Shown: positions 6,591-14,845, counted from the first letter of the stretch. The stretch: 16,810 nucleotides of DNA from Gemmatimonadota bacterium (GCA_022564535.1 JADFLD010000006.1:1-16810), one strand, 5' to 3'. Numbers and translations: made by a program. Notes: generated from the letters alone by a model not told the origin.

Positions 6591-8426
6591 ATGTGCGGTA
6601 TCGTCGCCTACGTAGGGTCGAAAGAGGCACTACCCATTTTGATGGCTGGCCTGAATCGTCTCGAATACCGGGGCTACGACTCGGCCGGGGTGGCGCTCCT
6701 CAATGGTGAGGGGCTGACGGTTCTCAAGCGCCCGGGGAAAATCCGAGTGCTGGAAGAAGCCCTGGAGGCGTTTCCGAAAAGCGCGACGTGCGGAATCGCC
6801 CACACTCGTTGGGCTACCCATGGGGCGCCGAATCAGTCCAACGCCCACCCCCATACGTCGATGAGCGGCGACATCGCGCTCGTCCACAACGGCATCATCG
6901 AGAATTCAGGCGTCATCAAAGGCCAGCTCCTGCAGGAGGGGTACGAGTTTGCCTCGGAGACCGATACCGAAGTCGTGGTCCACCTGATCGACTACCTGTG
7001 GCGGGACGGCGAGCCGCTCGAGGAGGCCGTCGCCGCCGCCCTGCGGCAAGTGGAAGGCGCCTACGGAATCGCGGTCGTGTCGTCGCGGGACCCGGACAAG
7101 ATCGTCGTGGCTCGCCGCGGCAGTCCGCTCTTGATCGGCGTGGGCAAGAACGGTGAGATGCTGGCCGGATCCGACGCGGCCGCGGTGATCGGTGTGACGC
7201 GTGACGTCGTGTACCTCGACGACGGCGACTACGCCGTCCTCACGCCCGACGGCTACCGCACCTATCAGCTCGGAGGGCAGGAGGTCAGTCGCGGTGTTCA
7301 CGAGGTCACCTGGGACCTCGACGCCATCGAGAAGGGCGGATACGACCACTTCATGCTCAAGGAGATCTTCGATCAGCCCGCCAGCCTCGCGGACGTCATG
7401 CGGGGCCGGCTCCTTCTCGAGGACGGTGACGCCCGGCTGGGCGGAATCGTCGATCACCAGTTCGACCTCGGCCGCATTCAGCGCATCGTGATTACCGCGT
7501 GCGGCACCAGTTGGCACGCGGGACTGGTGGGCGAATACATGCTCGAGGAGCTTGCCCGGATTCCAGTGACCGTCGAGTACGCTTCGGAATTTCGTTACCG
7601 CAATCCCGTGCTCGAGGACGGGACGCTGACGCTCGCGATCAGTCAATCGGGCGAGACTGCCGATACGCTCGCCGCGCTCAAGGAAGCGGAACAGAGAGGG
7701 CTGTCGACGATGGGAATCGTCAACGCGGTGGGCTCGACGATCGCACGGCGAACGAAGTTCGGCATCTACCTGCACGCCGGCCCGGAAATCGGGGTGGCAT
7801 CGACAAAGGCCTTCACGAGCCAGCTGGTAGCGCTTTCCCTCTTCACGCTCTTCATGGCGCGCCGACGTCACATGTCGGTGGTGCAGGGCCGCGAGATCGT
7901 ACAAGCCCTGCAGGAGTTGCCGAGTCAGGTCGCCGAGGTTCTCAAGCTCGACGATGAGATCCGCGATCTCGCTGCCCAGTACGTCGATTCAAGGAACTTC
8001 CTCTACCTCGGCCGCGGGTACCAATTCCCGGTGGCGCTGGAGGGTGCGCTCAAGCTGAAGGAGGTCAGCTACATCCATGCCGAGGGCTACCCGGCGGCGG
8101 AGATGAAGCACGGACCGATTGCCCTCATCGACGACGACATGCCGGTCGTGGTGCTCGCGCCGCGCGACCCGATCTACTCCAAGGTCGTGTCCAATATCGA
8201 AGAAGTGAGGGCGCGTCAGGGGCGCATTATCGCCGTCGTGAGCGACGACGCGCCCGAGCTTCAGGGCAAGGTCGATCACATGATCAAGGTGCCGCATACG
8301 TTGCCGCACTTGCTTCCGGTGCTGACGACCATCCCGCTGCAATTGCTCGCGTACCACATCGCGGTGATGCGGGGTTCGGACGTCGATCAGCCGAGGAACC
8401 TCGCCAAGTCCGTCACGGTGGAGTGA
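6591..8426 (+). CDS. glmS: Glutamine--fructose-6-phosphate aminotransferase (isomerizing)
   Basis: Makes glucosamine-6-phosphate from fructose-6-phosphate and glutamine, the committing step of amino-sugar synthesis. The protein has 611 residues. It begins MCGIVAYVGS, with Cys2 the glutaminase nucleophile once Met is removed. RLEYRGYDSAGVAL and HTRWATHGAPNQSNAHPH complete the glutaminase site in the first ~220 residues. Two SIS sugar-isomerase domains follow: the first holds ACGTSWHAGLVGEYMLEELA and AISQSGETADTLAAL, the second GALKLKEVSYIHAEGYPAAE and MKHGPIALI. The C-terminus PRNLAKSVTVE carries the conserved lysine and closing tail. The start is fixed by the need for Cys at position 2 and by an AAGGAGGT site. 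No glmS ribozyme is recognisable in the 75 nt before it. Together with glmM it forms the UDP-GlcNAc precursor branch. Confidence 0.98.
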   Translation: MCGIVAYVGSKEALPILMAGLNRLEYRGYDSAGVALLNGEGLTVLKRPGKIRVLEEALEAFPKSATCGIAHTRWATHGAPNQSNAHPHTSMSGDIALVHNGIIENSGVIKGQLLQEGYEFASETDTEVVVHLIDYLWRDGEPLEEAVAAALRQVEGAYGIAVVSSRDPDKIVVARRGSPLLIGVGKNGEMLAGSDAAAVIGVTRDVVYLDDGDYAVLTPDGYRTYQLGGQEVSRGVHEVTWDLDAIEKGGYDHFMLKEIFDQPASLADVMRGRLLLEDGDARLGGIVDHQFDLGRIQRIVITACGTSWHAGLVGEYMLEELARIPVTVEYASEFRYRNPVLEDGTLTLAISQSGETADTLAALKEAEQRGLSTMGIVNAVGSTIARRTKFGIYLHAGPEIGVASTKAFTSQLVALSLFTLFMARRRHMSVVQGREIVQALQELPSQVAEVLKLDDEIRDLAAQYVDSRNFLYLGRGYQFPVALEGALKLKEVSYIHAEGYPAAEMKHGPIALIDDDMPVVVLAPRDPIYSKVVSNIEEVRARQGRIIAVVSDDAPELQGKVDHMIKVPHTLPHLLPVLTTIPLQLLAYHIAVMRGSDVDQPRNLAKSVTVE

Positions 8427-8481
8427 GGGCGGTCTACCCGGATGCCGGGGTTCGCGTACAGGCCCCGGGCGAGTTCCTTCG

Positions 8482-8925
8482 ATGAGGGTCGTACTTCAGC
8501 GGGTCACGCGCGCCGAGGTCCGTGTGGAACGCCAGGTCGTAGGACGCGTCGGCCGCGGGCACCTTCTCCTCGTGGGATTCCGAACGGGCGACGGGGCGGC
8601 GCACATCTCCTGGATGACGGAGAAGATCGTCGGATTGCGCGTCTTCCCTGACGCCGACGGCAAGATGAACCTCTCCCTGGACGACGTCTCCGGAGACCTC
8701 CTGGTCGTGAGCCAGTTCACGCTCTATGGCGACACGCGCAAAGGGCGCCGGCCGAGTTTCGTGGACGCCGCGCCGCCCGAGCTCGCCAGGCCCCTTTACG
8801 AGAGCTTCGTCGTGGCGCTTCGGAGCCGGACCGGCGGCGTGGTCGAGACCGGTGAGTTCGGCGCATCGATGGAGGTCGACCTGGTCAACGATGGCCCGGT
8901 CACCCTGGTGCTGGAGCGAGAATGA
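8482..8925 (+). CDS. dtd: D-aminoacyl-tRNA deacylase
   Basis: Hydrolyses D-amino acids (and mischarged glycine) from tRNA, protecting translation. The protein has 147 residues, the standard DTD length. It begins MRVVLQRVTRAEVRV. The catalytic SQFTLYGDTRKGRRPSF block is at about 77-93. The Gly-cisPro selectivity loop NDGPVTLVLE is at 136-145. The gene starts 55 nt after glmS with only a weak Shine-Dalgarno. Its stop codon overlaps the start of maf in an ATGA, so the two are likely translationally coupled. Confidence 0.96.
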   Translation: MRVVLQRVTRAEVRVERQVVGRVGRGHLLLVGFRTGDGAAHISWMTEKIVGLRVFPDADGKMNLSLDDVSGDLLVVSQFTLYGDTRKGRRPSFVDAAPPELARPLYESFVVALRSRTGGVVETGEFGASMEVDLVNDGPVTLVLERE

Positions 8926-9515
8926 TCCCGCGACTCGTGCTCGCGTCCGGTTCACCTCGTCGCGCGGACGTCATGCGGCAGTTGGGATTGGAGCCCGAGA
9001 TCCGGCCGGCGGAGATCGACGAAGCCTATCGGCCGGGCGAGACCCCTGCTGAGCACGTCGAGCGACTCGCGCGGGCCAAGGCGGAGGCGGTGTCGCGTGG
9101 GGTGGCCGACGCGCTCGTGATCGGAGGTGATACGATCGTGCTCGACGGGGCTCGGGTTCTGCCGAAGCCGGTCGATGCCGACGACGCCGTGGCCATGCTG
9201 GCGTCGCTGTCGGGTCGAACGCACGAGGTTCTCAGCGGCTTGGCGATTGCCGGAGCCCACGGAACCGTGAGCGCTGTCTCGCGCACCCGGGTGCGGATGC
9301 GCGCTTTCGACGACGCCACCACCACGGCCTACGTCTCCACCGGCGAACCGCTGGACAAGGCGGGCGCGTACGGGATCCAGGGGCAGGGGGCGGCGTTGGT
9401 GGCCGGAATCGACGGGGACTATTATACGGTTGTCGGATTCCCAGTCGGCGTCTTTCTCGATCTGCTCGGGCAGGTGGGATGGCGTTTCGACTTCGGCACG
9501 CTGGTGCGCACATGA
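8922..9515 (+). CDS. maf: Maf/YhdE-family nucleotide pyrophosphatase (dTTP/UTP type)
   Basis: Hydrolyses dTTP/UTP and modified pyrimidine nucleotides to monophosphates, a house-cleaning role also linked to septum control. The protein has 197 residues. SGSPRR at 9-14 is the phosphate-binding P-loop-like motif. GGDTIVLDG (68-76, Asp70) and LPKPVDADDAVAML hold acidic and lysine catalytic residues. SGRTHEVLSGLAI, GEPLDKAGAYGIQGQGA and GDYYTVVGFP are the usual C-terminal blocks. The GIQG pattern fits the YhdE type rather than the m7GTP-specific YceF type. It starts in an ATGA overlap with dtd and ends in an ATGA overlap with glpK. Confidence 0.94.
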   Translation: MIPRLVLASGSPRRADVMRQLGLEPEIRPAEIDEAYRPGETPAEHVERLARAKAEAVSRGVADALVIGGDTIVLDGARVLPKPVDADDAVAMLASLSGRTHEVLSGLAIAGAHGTVSAVSRTRVRMRAFDDATTTAYVSTGEPLDKAGAYGIQGQGAALVAGIDGDYYTVVGFPVGVFLDLLGQVGWRFDFGTLVRT

Positions 9516-11011
9516 GCGTTCCTTCGGTACTCGCGATCGACCAGGGCACGACCGGTTCCACGTGTCTCGTCGTGAGCCAGGACGGACGAGTCCTCGGCCG
9601 CGCGTACTCGGAGTTCACCCAATACTTTCCCCGTCCCGGGTGGGTCGAGCACGACGCATTGGAAATCTGGGACGTCACACGACGCGTTGCGCGCGAGGCG
9701 CTCGACGCGGCCACGGGCGCCGATGTTCGTGCCGTCGGAATCGCCAATCAGCGAGAGACTGTGGTCATGTGGGATCGCGAGACTCTCGAGCCCGTGCATC
9801 GGGCGATCGTCTGGCAGGATCGGAGGACGGCGCCGATGTGCCGAGCGCTCAAGGAGGCCGGGCACGAGGACGAGGTGCGAGCTCGGACCGGTCTCGTGCT
9901 CGACCCCTACTTCTCCGCGACGAAGATCGCCTGGTTGCTCCAGGAGTATCCGGAGCTCAGGGTGCGGGCCGAGGCGGGCGGGCTGGCCGTCGGCACCATC
10001 GACAGTTGGCTGATCGCGCGTCTCACCGACGGCGCATCGCACGTCACCGATCCGACGAACGCTTCGCGCACGCTCCTGTACAACCTGCGTGACGCGAAGT
10101 GGGACCCGTGGTCGCTCGATCTCATCGGAGTACCGGAGGTGATGCTGCCGAAGATCGTTCGAAGTGCCGGTGACTTCGGTACGACGGTCGGCGCACATCT
10201 CGGTATCGAGGTGCCCATCGCCGGCGTGGCGGGGGACCAACAGGCGGCGCTCTTCGGACAGGGATGCTGGAGTGCGGGCCTTGCGAAGAACACGTACGGA
10301 ACCGGCGTGTTTCTCCTGCTTCACACGGGCGACACGCCGGTCTCATCGAAACACGGGCTGCTCACCACCGTGGCGTGCGACCGGGAAGGTGGACTGGCGT
10401 ACGCGCTCGAGGGTTCGGTCTTCATCGCGGGGGCGGCGGTGCAGTGGCTGCGCGATGGGATCGGGCTTCTCGGGTCGGCGGCGGAATCGGAGGCGATGGC
10501 GAGTGACCTCGAAGACAACGGCGATGTGTACTTCGTCCCCGCCTTCGTCGGTCTGGGTGCCCCGCACTGGGAGCCGGAGGCCCGCGGCACCCTTTTCGGC
10601 GTGACACGGGGCACGACGCGCAGCCACGTTGTGAGGGCAGCCCTCGAGGCGATGGCGTACGGTACCGCAGATGTGCTCGAGGCCATGGAGGCCGACTCGG
10701 GCGTAGAGACGACCGAGTTGCGGGTCGACGGCGGCGCGGCGCTCAACGATTGGCTCATGAGCTTTCAGGCCGACGTGATCGACACTCCGGTCCGGCGCCC
10801 AGCGATGGTGGAGACTACGGCGCTGGGAGCCGCGGGATTGGCCGGTATCTCGAGCGGCGTCTGGTCATCGGCAGAAGACTTCATCTCCGCGCAGGGTGAG
10901 GCGACCCGTTTCGAGCCCACGAGCACCTCTGAGGAGCGGGCCCGGCTCATGGGGCAGTGGAGGCGGGCCGTCCGTGCGACGGTAGCTTGGGCTCGGGACC
11001 CCGGGGAGTGA
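9512..11011 (+). CDS. glpK: Glycerol kinase
   Basis: Phosphorylates glycerol to sn-glycerol-3-phosphate with ATP; a cytoplasmic FGGY-family kinase. The protein has 499 residues, close to the E. coli enzyme (502). The N-terminal phosphate loop is DQGTTGST at 10-17. Substrate residues line up with the family: NQRET (Arg81, Glu82), WQDRRT at 101-106, DPYFSATK with Tyr133, and the catalytic pair Asp242-Gln243 in GDQQAALFGQG. KNTYGTGVFLL and RVDGGAALNDWLMSFQAD are FGGY C-terminal blocks. I chose the ATG at 9512 because it overlaps the maf stop (ATGA); an in-frame ATG at 9479 would add 11 untypical residues inside maf. No glpF, glpD or glpR is nearby, so glycerol catabolism genes are not clustered here. 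A relative acting on another polyol is possible but the residues favour glycerol. Confidence 0.94.
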   Translation: MSVPSVLAIDQGTTGSTCLVVSQDGRVLGRAYSEFTQYFPRPGWVEHDALEIWDVTRRVAREALDAATGADVRAVGIANQRETVVMWDRETLEPVHRAIVWQDRRTAPMCRALKEAGHEDEVRARTGLVLDPYFSATKIAWLLQEYPELRVRAEAGGLAVGTIDSWLIARLTDGASHVTDPTNASRTLLYNLRDAKWDPWSLDLIGVPEVMLPKIVRSAGDFGTTVGAHLGIEVPIAGVAGDQQAALFGQGCWSAGLAKNTYGTGVFLLLHTGDTPVSSKHGLLTTVACDREGGLAYALEGSVFIAGAAVQWLRDGIGLLGSAAESEAMASDLEDNGDVYFVPAFVGLGAPHWEPEARGTLFGVTRGTTRSHVVRAALEAMAYGTADVLEAMEADSGVETTELRVDGGAALNDWLMSFQADVIDTPVRRPAMVETTALGAAGLAGISSGVWSSAEDFISAQGEATRFEPTSTSEERARLMGQWRRAVRATVAWARDPGE

Positions 11012-11126
11012 TCACTTGTGGGTAGGACTGCTTGCTCGCCCGTAGGGGATTTCCCGGACTGTTCCGCGGCTACCGCCACACGCTAGATTCATACGACAGT
11101 CATGGAAACCCTCCGGGGAGGATGAC
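11012..11126 (+). promoter_or_regulatory. Gap before the ccm cluster with a possible -10 and a good RBS
   Basis: TAGATT at 11084-11089 is a possible -10 about 38 nt before the ccmE start; no good -35 lies 16-18 bases upstream. GGGGAGGA ending at 11122 is a clear Shine-Dalgarno four bases before the ccmE ATG. CCTC and GAGG around a CGGG loop could fold it into a small four-pair hairpin. No U-tract terminator for glpK is visible, so read-through from glpK into the ccm genes is possible. Confidence 0.35.
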
Positions 11127-11558
11127 ATGAATAAGAACGGGCGTTTCATGGTGGGCCTGGTGGGGGTTGCGGGCGTAGTGACCTACCTGATCTGGACCGG
11201 TATCAGCGAGACCATGGTCTACTACGTGACCCCGGTCGAGCTGCTCCAGAGAGTCGCCGCTGACCCCACGTTCCATGAGGTAGGCGTGAGGGTTGGTGCG
11301 CAGGTGATTCCCGGCACTTACGCACGCGTCGAAGGTGAGCTTCTGCATGTGTTTACGGTGCGAGACCTCGTGGATCAGGAGATCACATTCGTCGTGGAGT
11401 ATCGGGACGCGTTGCCGGACACCTTCACCGACGAAATCGAGGTCGTCCTGGAGGGCCGAATGCGGGCCGACGGGGTGTTCGAGGCGACGACGCTCCTGAC
11501 CAAGTGCGGTAGCCGATACGAGGCCGCGCCGGAGGACTTGCAGGGCTACGTAGGGTGA
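11127..11558 (+). CDS. ccmE: Cytochrome c maturation haem chaperone CcmE, cysteine (C-x3-Y) variant
   Basis: Membrane-anchored periplasmic protein that binds haem covalently and passes it to apocytochromes. The protein has 143 residues. A cytoplasmic MNKNGRF start and one TM at about 7-25 precede an OB-fold beta barrel: YYVTPVELL, GVRVGAQVIPGTYAR, HVFTVRDLVDQEITFVVEY, DEIEVVLEGRM and DGVFEATTLLTKCGSRYE. The classical motif is LAKHDENY with haem on the histidine; here the place is taken by Cys127, four residues before Tyr131 (TKCGSRY). C-x3-Y CcmE proteins are known from other lineages, including Desulfovibrio. The start has a strong Shine-Dalgarno (GGGGAGGA). Its stop overlaps ccmF in a GTGA. 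Identity rests on fold pattern plus position at the head of a ccm cluster. Confidence 0.93.
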   Translation: MNKNGRFMVGLVGVAGVVTYLIWTGISETMVYYVTPVELLQRVAADPTFHEVGVRVGAQVIPGTYARVEGELLHVFTVRDLVDQEITFVVEYRDALPDTFTDEIEVVLEGRMRADGVFEATTLLTKCGSRYEAAPEDLQGYVG

Positions 11559-13621
11559 CGATTCTCGGAGAGTTTGCTCTCTGGATCTCCCTTCCCGTAG
11601 TGATTTGGGGCATGGTGCTCGGCTACGCGGGCGGGCGCACGCAGCGTGGCGACCTGGTTCTGAGTGCCGAGCGGAGCATCTACGCGGTATTCGGCCTCCT
11701 GATTCTCGCGTCGGCCGGCGTAACCGCCGCCTTCCTCGGTGACCGTTTCGAGTACCTGTACGTGGCGAGCTACTCGAACATCGAGCTCGAGCTCTTCTAC
11801 AAGATCACGGGGCTCTGGGCCGGCCAACGCGGGTCGCTCCTCTTCTGGGCGCTCCTGCTCGGTTTTTTCTCGAGCGTGTGCGTCTTCACGAACCGTAATA
11901 AGAACCGGGAGTTCATGCCCTACGTGGCGGGCGTGCTCCACACGATCACCGGCTTCTTCATCGTCGTTCTCCTGTTCGCGGACGTGAACCCGTTCGAGCG
12001 ACTCGACTTCATTCCGGCGAATGGGCAGGGACTGAATCCTCAGCTCCAGAACTATTGGATGACGATCCACCCTCCGACGCTCTACCTCGGCTTCACGTCG
12101 TTCTCCGTCCCGTTCGCGTTCGCCGTGGCCTCGCTCCTGAACGGGCGATTGGACGCGCGTTGGATTCAGCTCACGCGCCGGTGGATTCTGACGAGCTGGC
12201 TCTTCCTCTCTGTGGGGATCGTATTCGGCATGCGATGGGCGTACGAGGAGCTCGGGTGGGGCGGCTACTGGTTCTGGGACCCGGTGGAAAACGCCTCCCT
12301 GCTGCCGTGGCTGACCGCGACGGCGTTCCTGCACTCCATCCAGATCCAGGAACACCGCGGCATGCTGAAGGTCTGGAACATGTCGTTGGTGCTCATGACG
12401 TTCCTTCTCACGATTTTCGCGACCTTCCTGACCCGATCGGGGCTCATCGAGTCCGTGCACTCCTTCTCCCAGGAGCTCCGGATCGCCTACATGTTCCTGG
12501 GTTTCATGGGTGCGGTGCTCGCGGTGTGCGTTGTGCTGATTCTGTACCGCTTGCCGCAGTTGCGTAGCGAAAACCAGATCGAGTCGTTTTTCTCCCGCGA
12601 GTCGGCGTTCCTGTTCAACAACCTGATGCTGTTGGGGGTGGCCTTCGCAGTCGCGTGGGGAACGCTGTTCCCACTTATTTCCGAGGGCATTACCGGCCAG
12701 AAGATCAGCGTCGGGCCGCCCTTCTTCGAGATGGTGAATTTTCCGCTCGGTCTGATCCTCCTGACGCTCGTCGGTGTTGGTCCCGTCATCGCCTGGAGGC
12801 GGGCGACGCGGCGCAACCTTCAAAAGAACTTCGCCACGCCGGTCGTGGTGGGTCTCGTCACCGCCGCGGTCCTCTGGATCATGGGCGCGCGGCATGAGCT
12901 CGCTCTGGTCACCTTCGGCATCTCGGCTTTCGTGCTCACGGTTCTCTTCACGGAGTTCTGGAAGGGCACGCGGGCGCGGGCGCGTATCGAGGGAGAGGGC
13001 TACGTGCTGGCGCTCTTCCATCTCGTGACCCGAAACCGTCGCCGGTGGGGGGGCTACATCGTACACGTCGGATTCGTGATGATGTGCATCGCGTTCGCGG
13101 GCGCCGCCTACAACATCGATGAGCGCTTCAACGTGCAGCCGGGCGACCAGATGGAGGTCGTTTCGCCCTTCGGACACACGTACACGCTGACATACGAAGG
13201 GCTATCCATGTCGCTCGGCAGGGGACAGCGCAACCTCCTATGGCAGGCGATCGCGACGGTTTCAGTCGCGCAGGACGGAGTGCCCAAGGGCATTCTCACG
13301 ACGGAGAAACGCCAGTACACGAACCGCAATACGCAGCCCATGACGGAGGTCGGCATTCGCTCCATCGTGCGAGAGGATCTGTACCTCATTCTGTCTGCCC
13401 TGAACGACACCGACGGAGCGATTCGGGCCGAGTCCGGCGCCCAGGGCATCGATCTGCAAGTTCTGATCAAGCCACTCGTGAGCTGGATCTGGTTCGGCTG
13501 CATGATGATCGTGTTCGGTACGGTTATCGCGCTCTGGCCGAGTGTGGATCGGACGATGGCGGCGCAGGCTTCGACATCGGAGTCCGAGACCGAGCCAGCG
13601 TTGGCAGAGGCTGCGGACTGA
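11555..13621 (+). CDS. ccmF: Haem lyase membrane protein CcmF
   Basis: A polytopic inner-membrane protein that attaches haem from CcmE to reduced CxxCH cysteines of apocytochrome c. The protein has 688 residues, somewhat longer than E. coli CcmF (647), with many TM helices. The periplasmic tryptophan-rich WWD signature reads WGGYWFWDPVENASLL at 235-250. Likely haem-ligand histidines are His172 (TIHPPTLYLGF), His260 (TAFLHS), His302 (SVHSF) and the one in GYIVHVGF. FYKITGLWAGQRGSLLFWA is another conserved CcmF block. A large soluble region before the last TM is typical. The C-terminal 20 residues are acidic and Ala/Ser-rich. It starts with GTG in a 4-nt overlap with the ccmE stop, so it is probably translated by coupling. 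Confidence 0.97.
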   Translation: MTILGEFALWISLPVVIWGMVLGYAGGRTQRGDLVLSAERSIYAVFGLLILASAGVTAAFLGDRFEYLYVASYSNIELELFYKITGLWAGQRGSLLFWALLLGFFSSVCVFTNRNKNREFMPYVAGVLHTITGFFIVVLLFADVNPFERLDFIPANGQGLNPQLQNYWMTIHPPTLYLGFTSFSVPFAFAVASLLNGRLDARWIQLTRRWILTSWLFLSVGIVFGMRWAYEELGWGGYWFWDPVENASLLPWLTATAFLHSIQIQEHRGMLKVWNMSLVLMTFLLTIFATFLTRSGLIESVHSFSQELRIAYMFLGFMGAVLAVCVVLILYRLPQLRSENQIESFFSRESAFLFNNLMLLGVAFAVAWGTLFPLISEGITGQKISVGPPFFEMVNFPLGLILLTLVGVGPVIAWRRATRRNLQKNFATPVVVGLVTAAVLWIMGARHELALVTFGISAFVLTVLFTEFWKGTRARARIEGEGYVLALFHLVTRNRRRWGGYIVHVGFVMMCIAFAGAAYNIDERFNVQPGDQMEVVSPFGHTYTLTYEGLSMSLGRGQRNLLWQAIATVSVAQDGVPKGILTTEKRQYTNRNTQPMTEVGIRSIVREDLYLILSALNDTDGAIRAESGAQGIDLQVLIKPLVSWIWFGCMMIVFGTVIALWPSVDRTMAAQASTSESETEPALAEAAD

Positions 13622-13640
13622 ACCGGAGCGGAGCCCTCTC

Positions 13641-14078
13641 GTGACGCTCTACCTGGGCGTAGCTCTGGTGGCCGCAGCGGTCGTGCTCTTCATCCTCCAG
13701 CCGGTGGTCAAGGGGATTCACGCGTCGCTCGAGCGCCAAGACCACGAGATGACCGAGACCGAGGCCCGCAAACGGGTGGCGCTTCTGGCGTTGAGGGACG
13801 TCGAATACGACTTCCTGGCGGGCAAGCTCGACGAGAACGACTACCGTTCGCTCAAGGGCGAGCTCACCGCGGAGGCCCTCGCAGCGCTCGAAGCCGACGA
13901 GGCGGCTCGCGACGGTTCGGCGGCGAGAGCCGACGAGGACGTGGAGGCCGAGATTGCGGCGCTTCGATCTGGCCTCAGGGCGGGCTTCGCTTGCCCGGAG
14001 TGCACATACACGAACGAGGAAGGGAGTCGGTTCTGCTCGGCGTGCGGTCACGCGCTGGGCGACCGGGTCGCAAGTTGA
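13641..14078 (+). CDS. Short CcmI-like membrane protein with C-terminal zinc ribbon
   Basis: A 145-residue protein beginning with GTG, with GGAG about eight bases upstream. One TM spans about residues 3-23. A charged helical segment (about 28-90) contains LRDVEYDFLAGKLDENDY, which resembles the cytoplasmic helix of CcmI after its first TM. An Ala/Asp/Glu-rich linker follows. The C-terminus is a zinc ribbon: Cys118, Cys121, Cys132 and Cys135 in C-x2-C-x10-C-x2-C. There is no second TM, no TPR domain and no CcmH-type LRCxxC thiol pair. Position between ccmF and ccmA implies a Ccm role, and the resemblance to CcmI suggests a scaffold for the CcmF complex; both are inference. The helix and ribbon are probably cytoplasmic. 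Its stop overlaps the ccmA start in a TTGA. No symbol is given because full-length CcmI is much larger. Confidence 0.8.
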   Translation: MTLYLGVALVAAAVVLFILQPVVKGIHASLERQDHEMTETEARKRVALLALRDVEYDFLAGKLDENDYRSLKGELTAEALAALEADEAARDGSAARADEDVEAEIAALRSGLRAGFACPECTYTNEEGSRFCSACGHALGDRVAS

Positions 14079-14845
14079 CCCGCACGGCCACGGCGCACCC
14101 ACCCGCTTCCGAGGTCGTCCCCGAGGCCGCGCTGGGCCCGGTCTTGGAAGCGCGCAATCTGGTCCGCGAATACGGTCCGGTCGTGGCGGTGGACGGGATC
14201 GACGTATCCCTCTCGGAGGGGGAGTTCCTCACGATTTTCGGTCCGAACGGGGCGGGGAAGTCGTCGCTCCTCGGCATGCTCGCCGGAGCGATGCGCCCCA
14301 CCCGAGGGGAGGTGTTCTTACGGGGCAAGCGACTGTCGTACGGGGACGCCGGATGGCGGCACGGGATCGGCGTGCTCTCGCACCGTGGGTTCCTCTACGG
14401 CCAACTCACCGCGGAGGAGAATCTACGGTTCTACGGTCGACTCTTCGGTCTTGAAGACCTCGATCGTCTGATTCCGGAACGGCTCGCGCGGGTTGGACTC
14501 GAAGCTCGCGCGAAGGTCTTGGTGCGACAGCTGTCACACGGCATGCGCCAGCGCCTCTCGCTCGCTCGCGCTCTGCTGCATGATCCGGACATCGTGTTTT
14601 TGGATGAGCCTTACACCGGCCTCGACCCCTCGGCGGCGGCGGTTCTCCGCGGAGTGCTCTCCGAGTTACGTGACGGCCGCAGGACCGTGGTGATGGTGAC
14701 ACACAACCTTGCGGAGGGACTGGAACTGGCGAGCCGAGTGGCGATTCAGGTTTCGGGGCGTTTCGCCTGGGAGGGCGCTCGGGAAGAGATCGAGCGCGAG
14801 GGTTTCGAGCGCCATTACCACCGCGTGGTGGAGGGTCGCTCATGA
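14075..14845 (+). CDS. ccmA: Haem exporter ATP-binding protein CcmA
   Basis: ATPase subunit of the CcmAB(CD) transporter; ATP hydrolysis releases haem-loaded CcmE from CcmC. The protein has 256 residues. Walker A is GPNGAGKSS (56-64). The signature motif is LSHGMRQRLSLARAL, Walker B is DIVFLDEP, the D-loop TGLDPS, and the H-loop His is in VMVTHNL. The N-terminus carries about 22 extra Ala/Pro-rich residues before the usual LEARNLVREYG. I placed the start at a TTG overlapping the upstream stop (TTGA), as at the other junctions. An in-frame ATG at 13991 would overlap the zinc-ribbon gene by 88 nt and add 28 basic residues that look like frame shadow. The stop overlaps ccmB in an ATGA. Confidence 0.9.
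   Translation: MTRTATAHPPASEVVPEAALGPVLEARNLVREYGPVVAVDGIDVSLSEGEFLTIFGPNGAGKSSLLGMLAGAMRPTRGEVFLRGKRLSYGDAGWRHGIGVLSHRGFLYGQLTAEENLRFYGRLFGLEDLDRLIPERLARVGLEARAKVLVRQLSHGMRQRLSLARALLHDPDIVFLDEPYTGLDPSAAAVLRGVLSELRDGRRTVVMVTHNLAEGLELASRVAIQVSGRFAWEGAREEIEREGFERHYHRVVEGRS

Noticed and set aside
6906..7904. A 332-codon minus-strand frame opposite glmS.
   Set aside because: It lies wholly within glmS, has no recognisable domain and shows the composition of a reverse-frame shadow.
8440..8472. GC-rich inverted repeats (CCCGG/CCGGG and a GCCCCGGGC palindrome) between glmS and dtd.
   Set aside because: There is no U-tract after them and dtd follows closely on the same strand, so a terminator call is not supported.
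11007..11016. Perfect palindrome AGTGATCACT over the glpK stop codon.
   Set aside because: Ten-base palindromes are common by chance, and there is no second copy or adjacent promoter to suggest an operator.
11546..13177. A 543-codon open frame on the minus strand lying opposite ccmF.
   Set aside because: It is antisense to a fully recognisable ccmF, its translation is a low-complexity Glu/Arg/His-rich string, and long antisense frames are expected in GC-rich coding DNA.
14096..14109. A 14-base exact repeat of the first bases of the window (positions 1-14).
   Set aside because: One such match is expected by chance in a GC-rich sequence of this length; both copies lie within coding sequence with no shared context.
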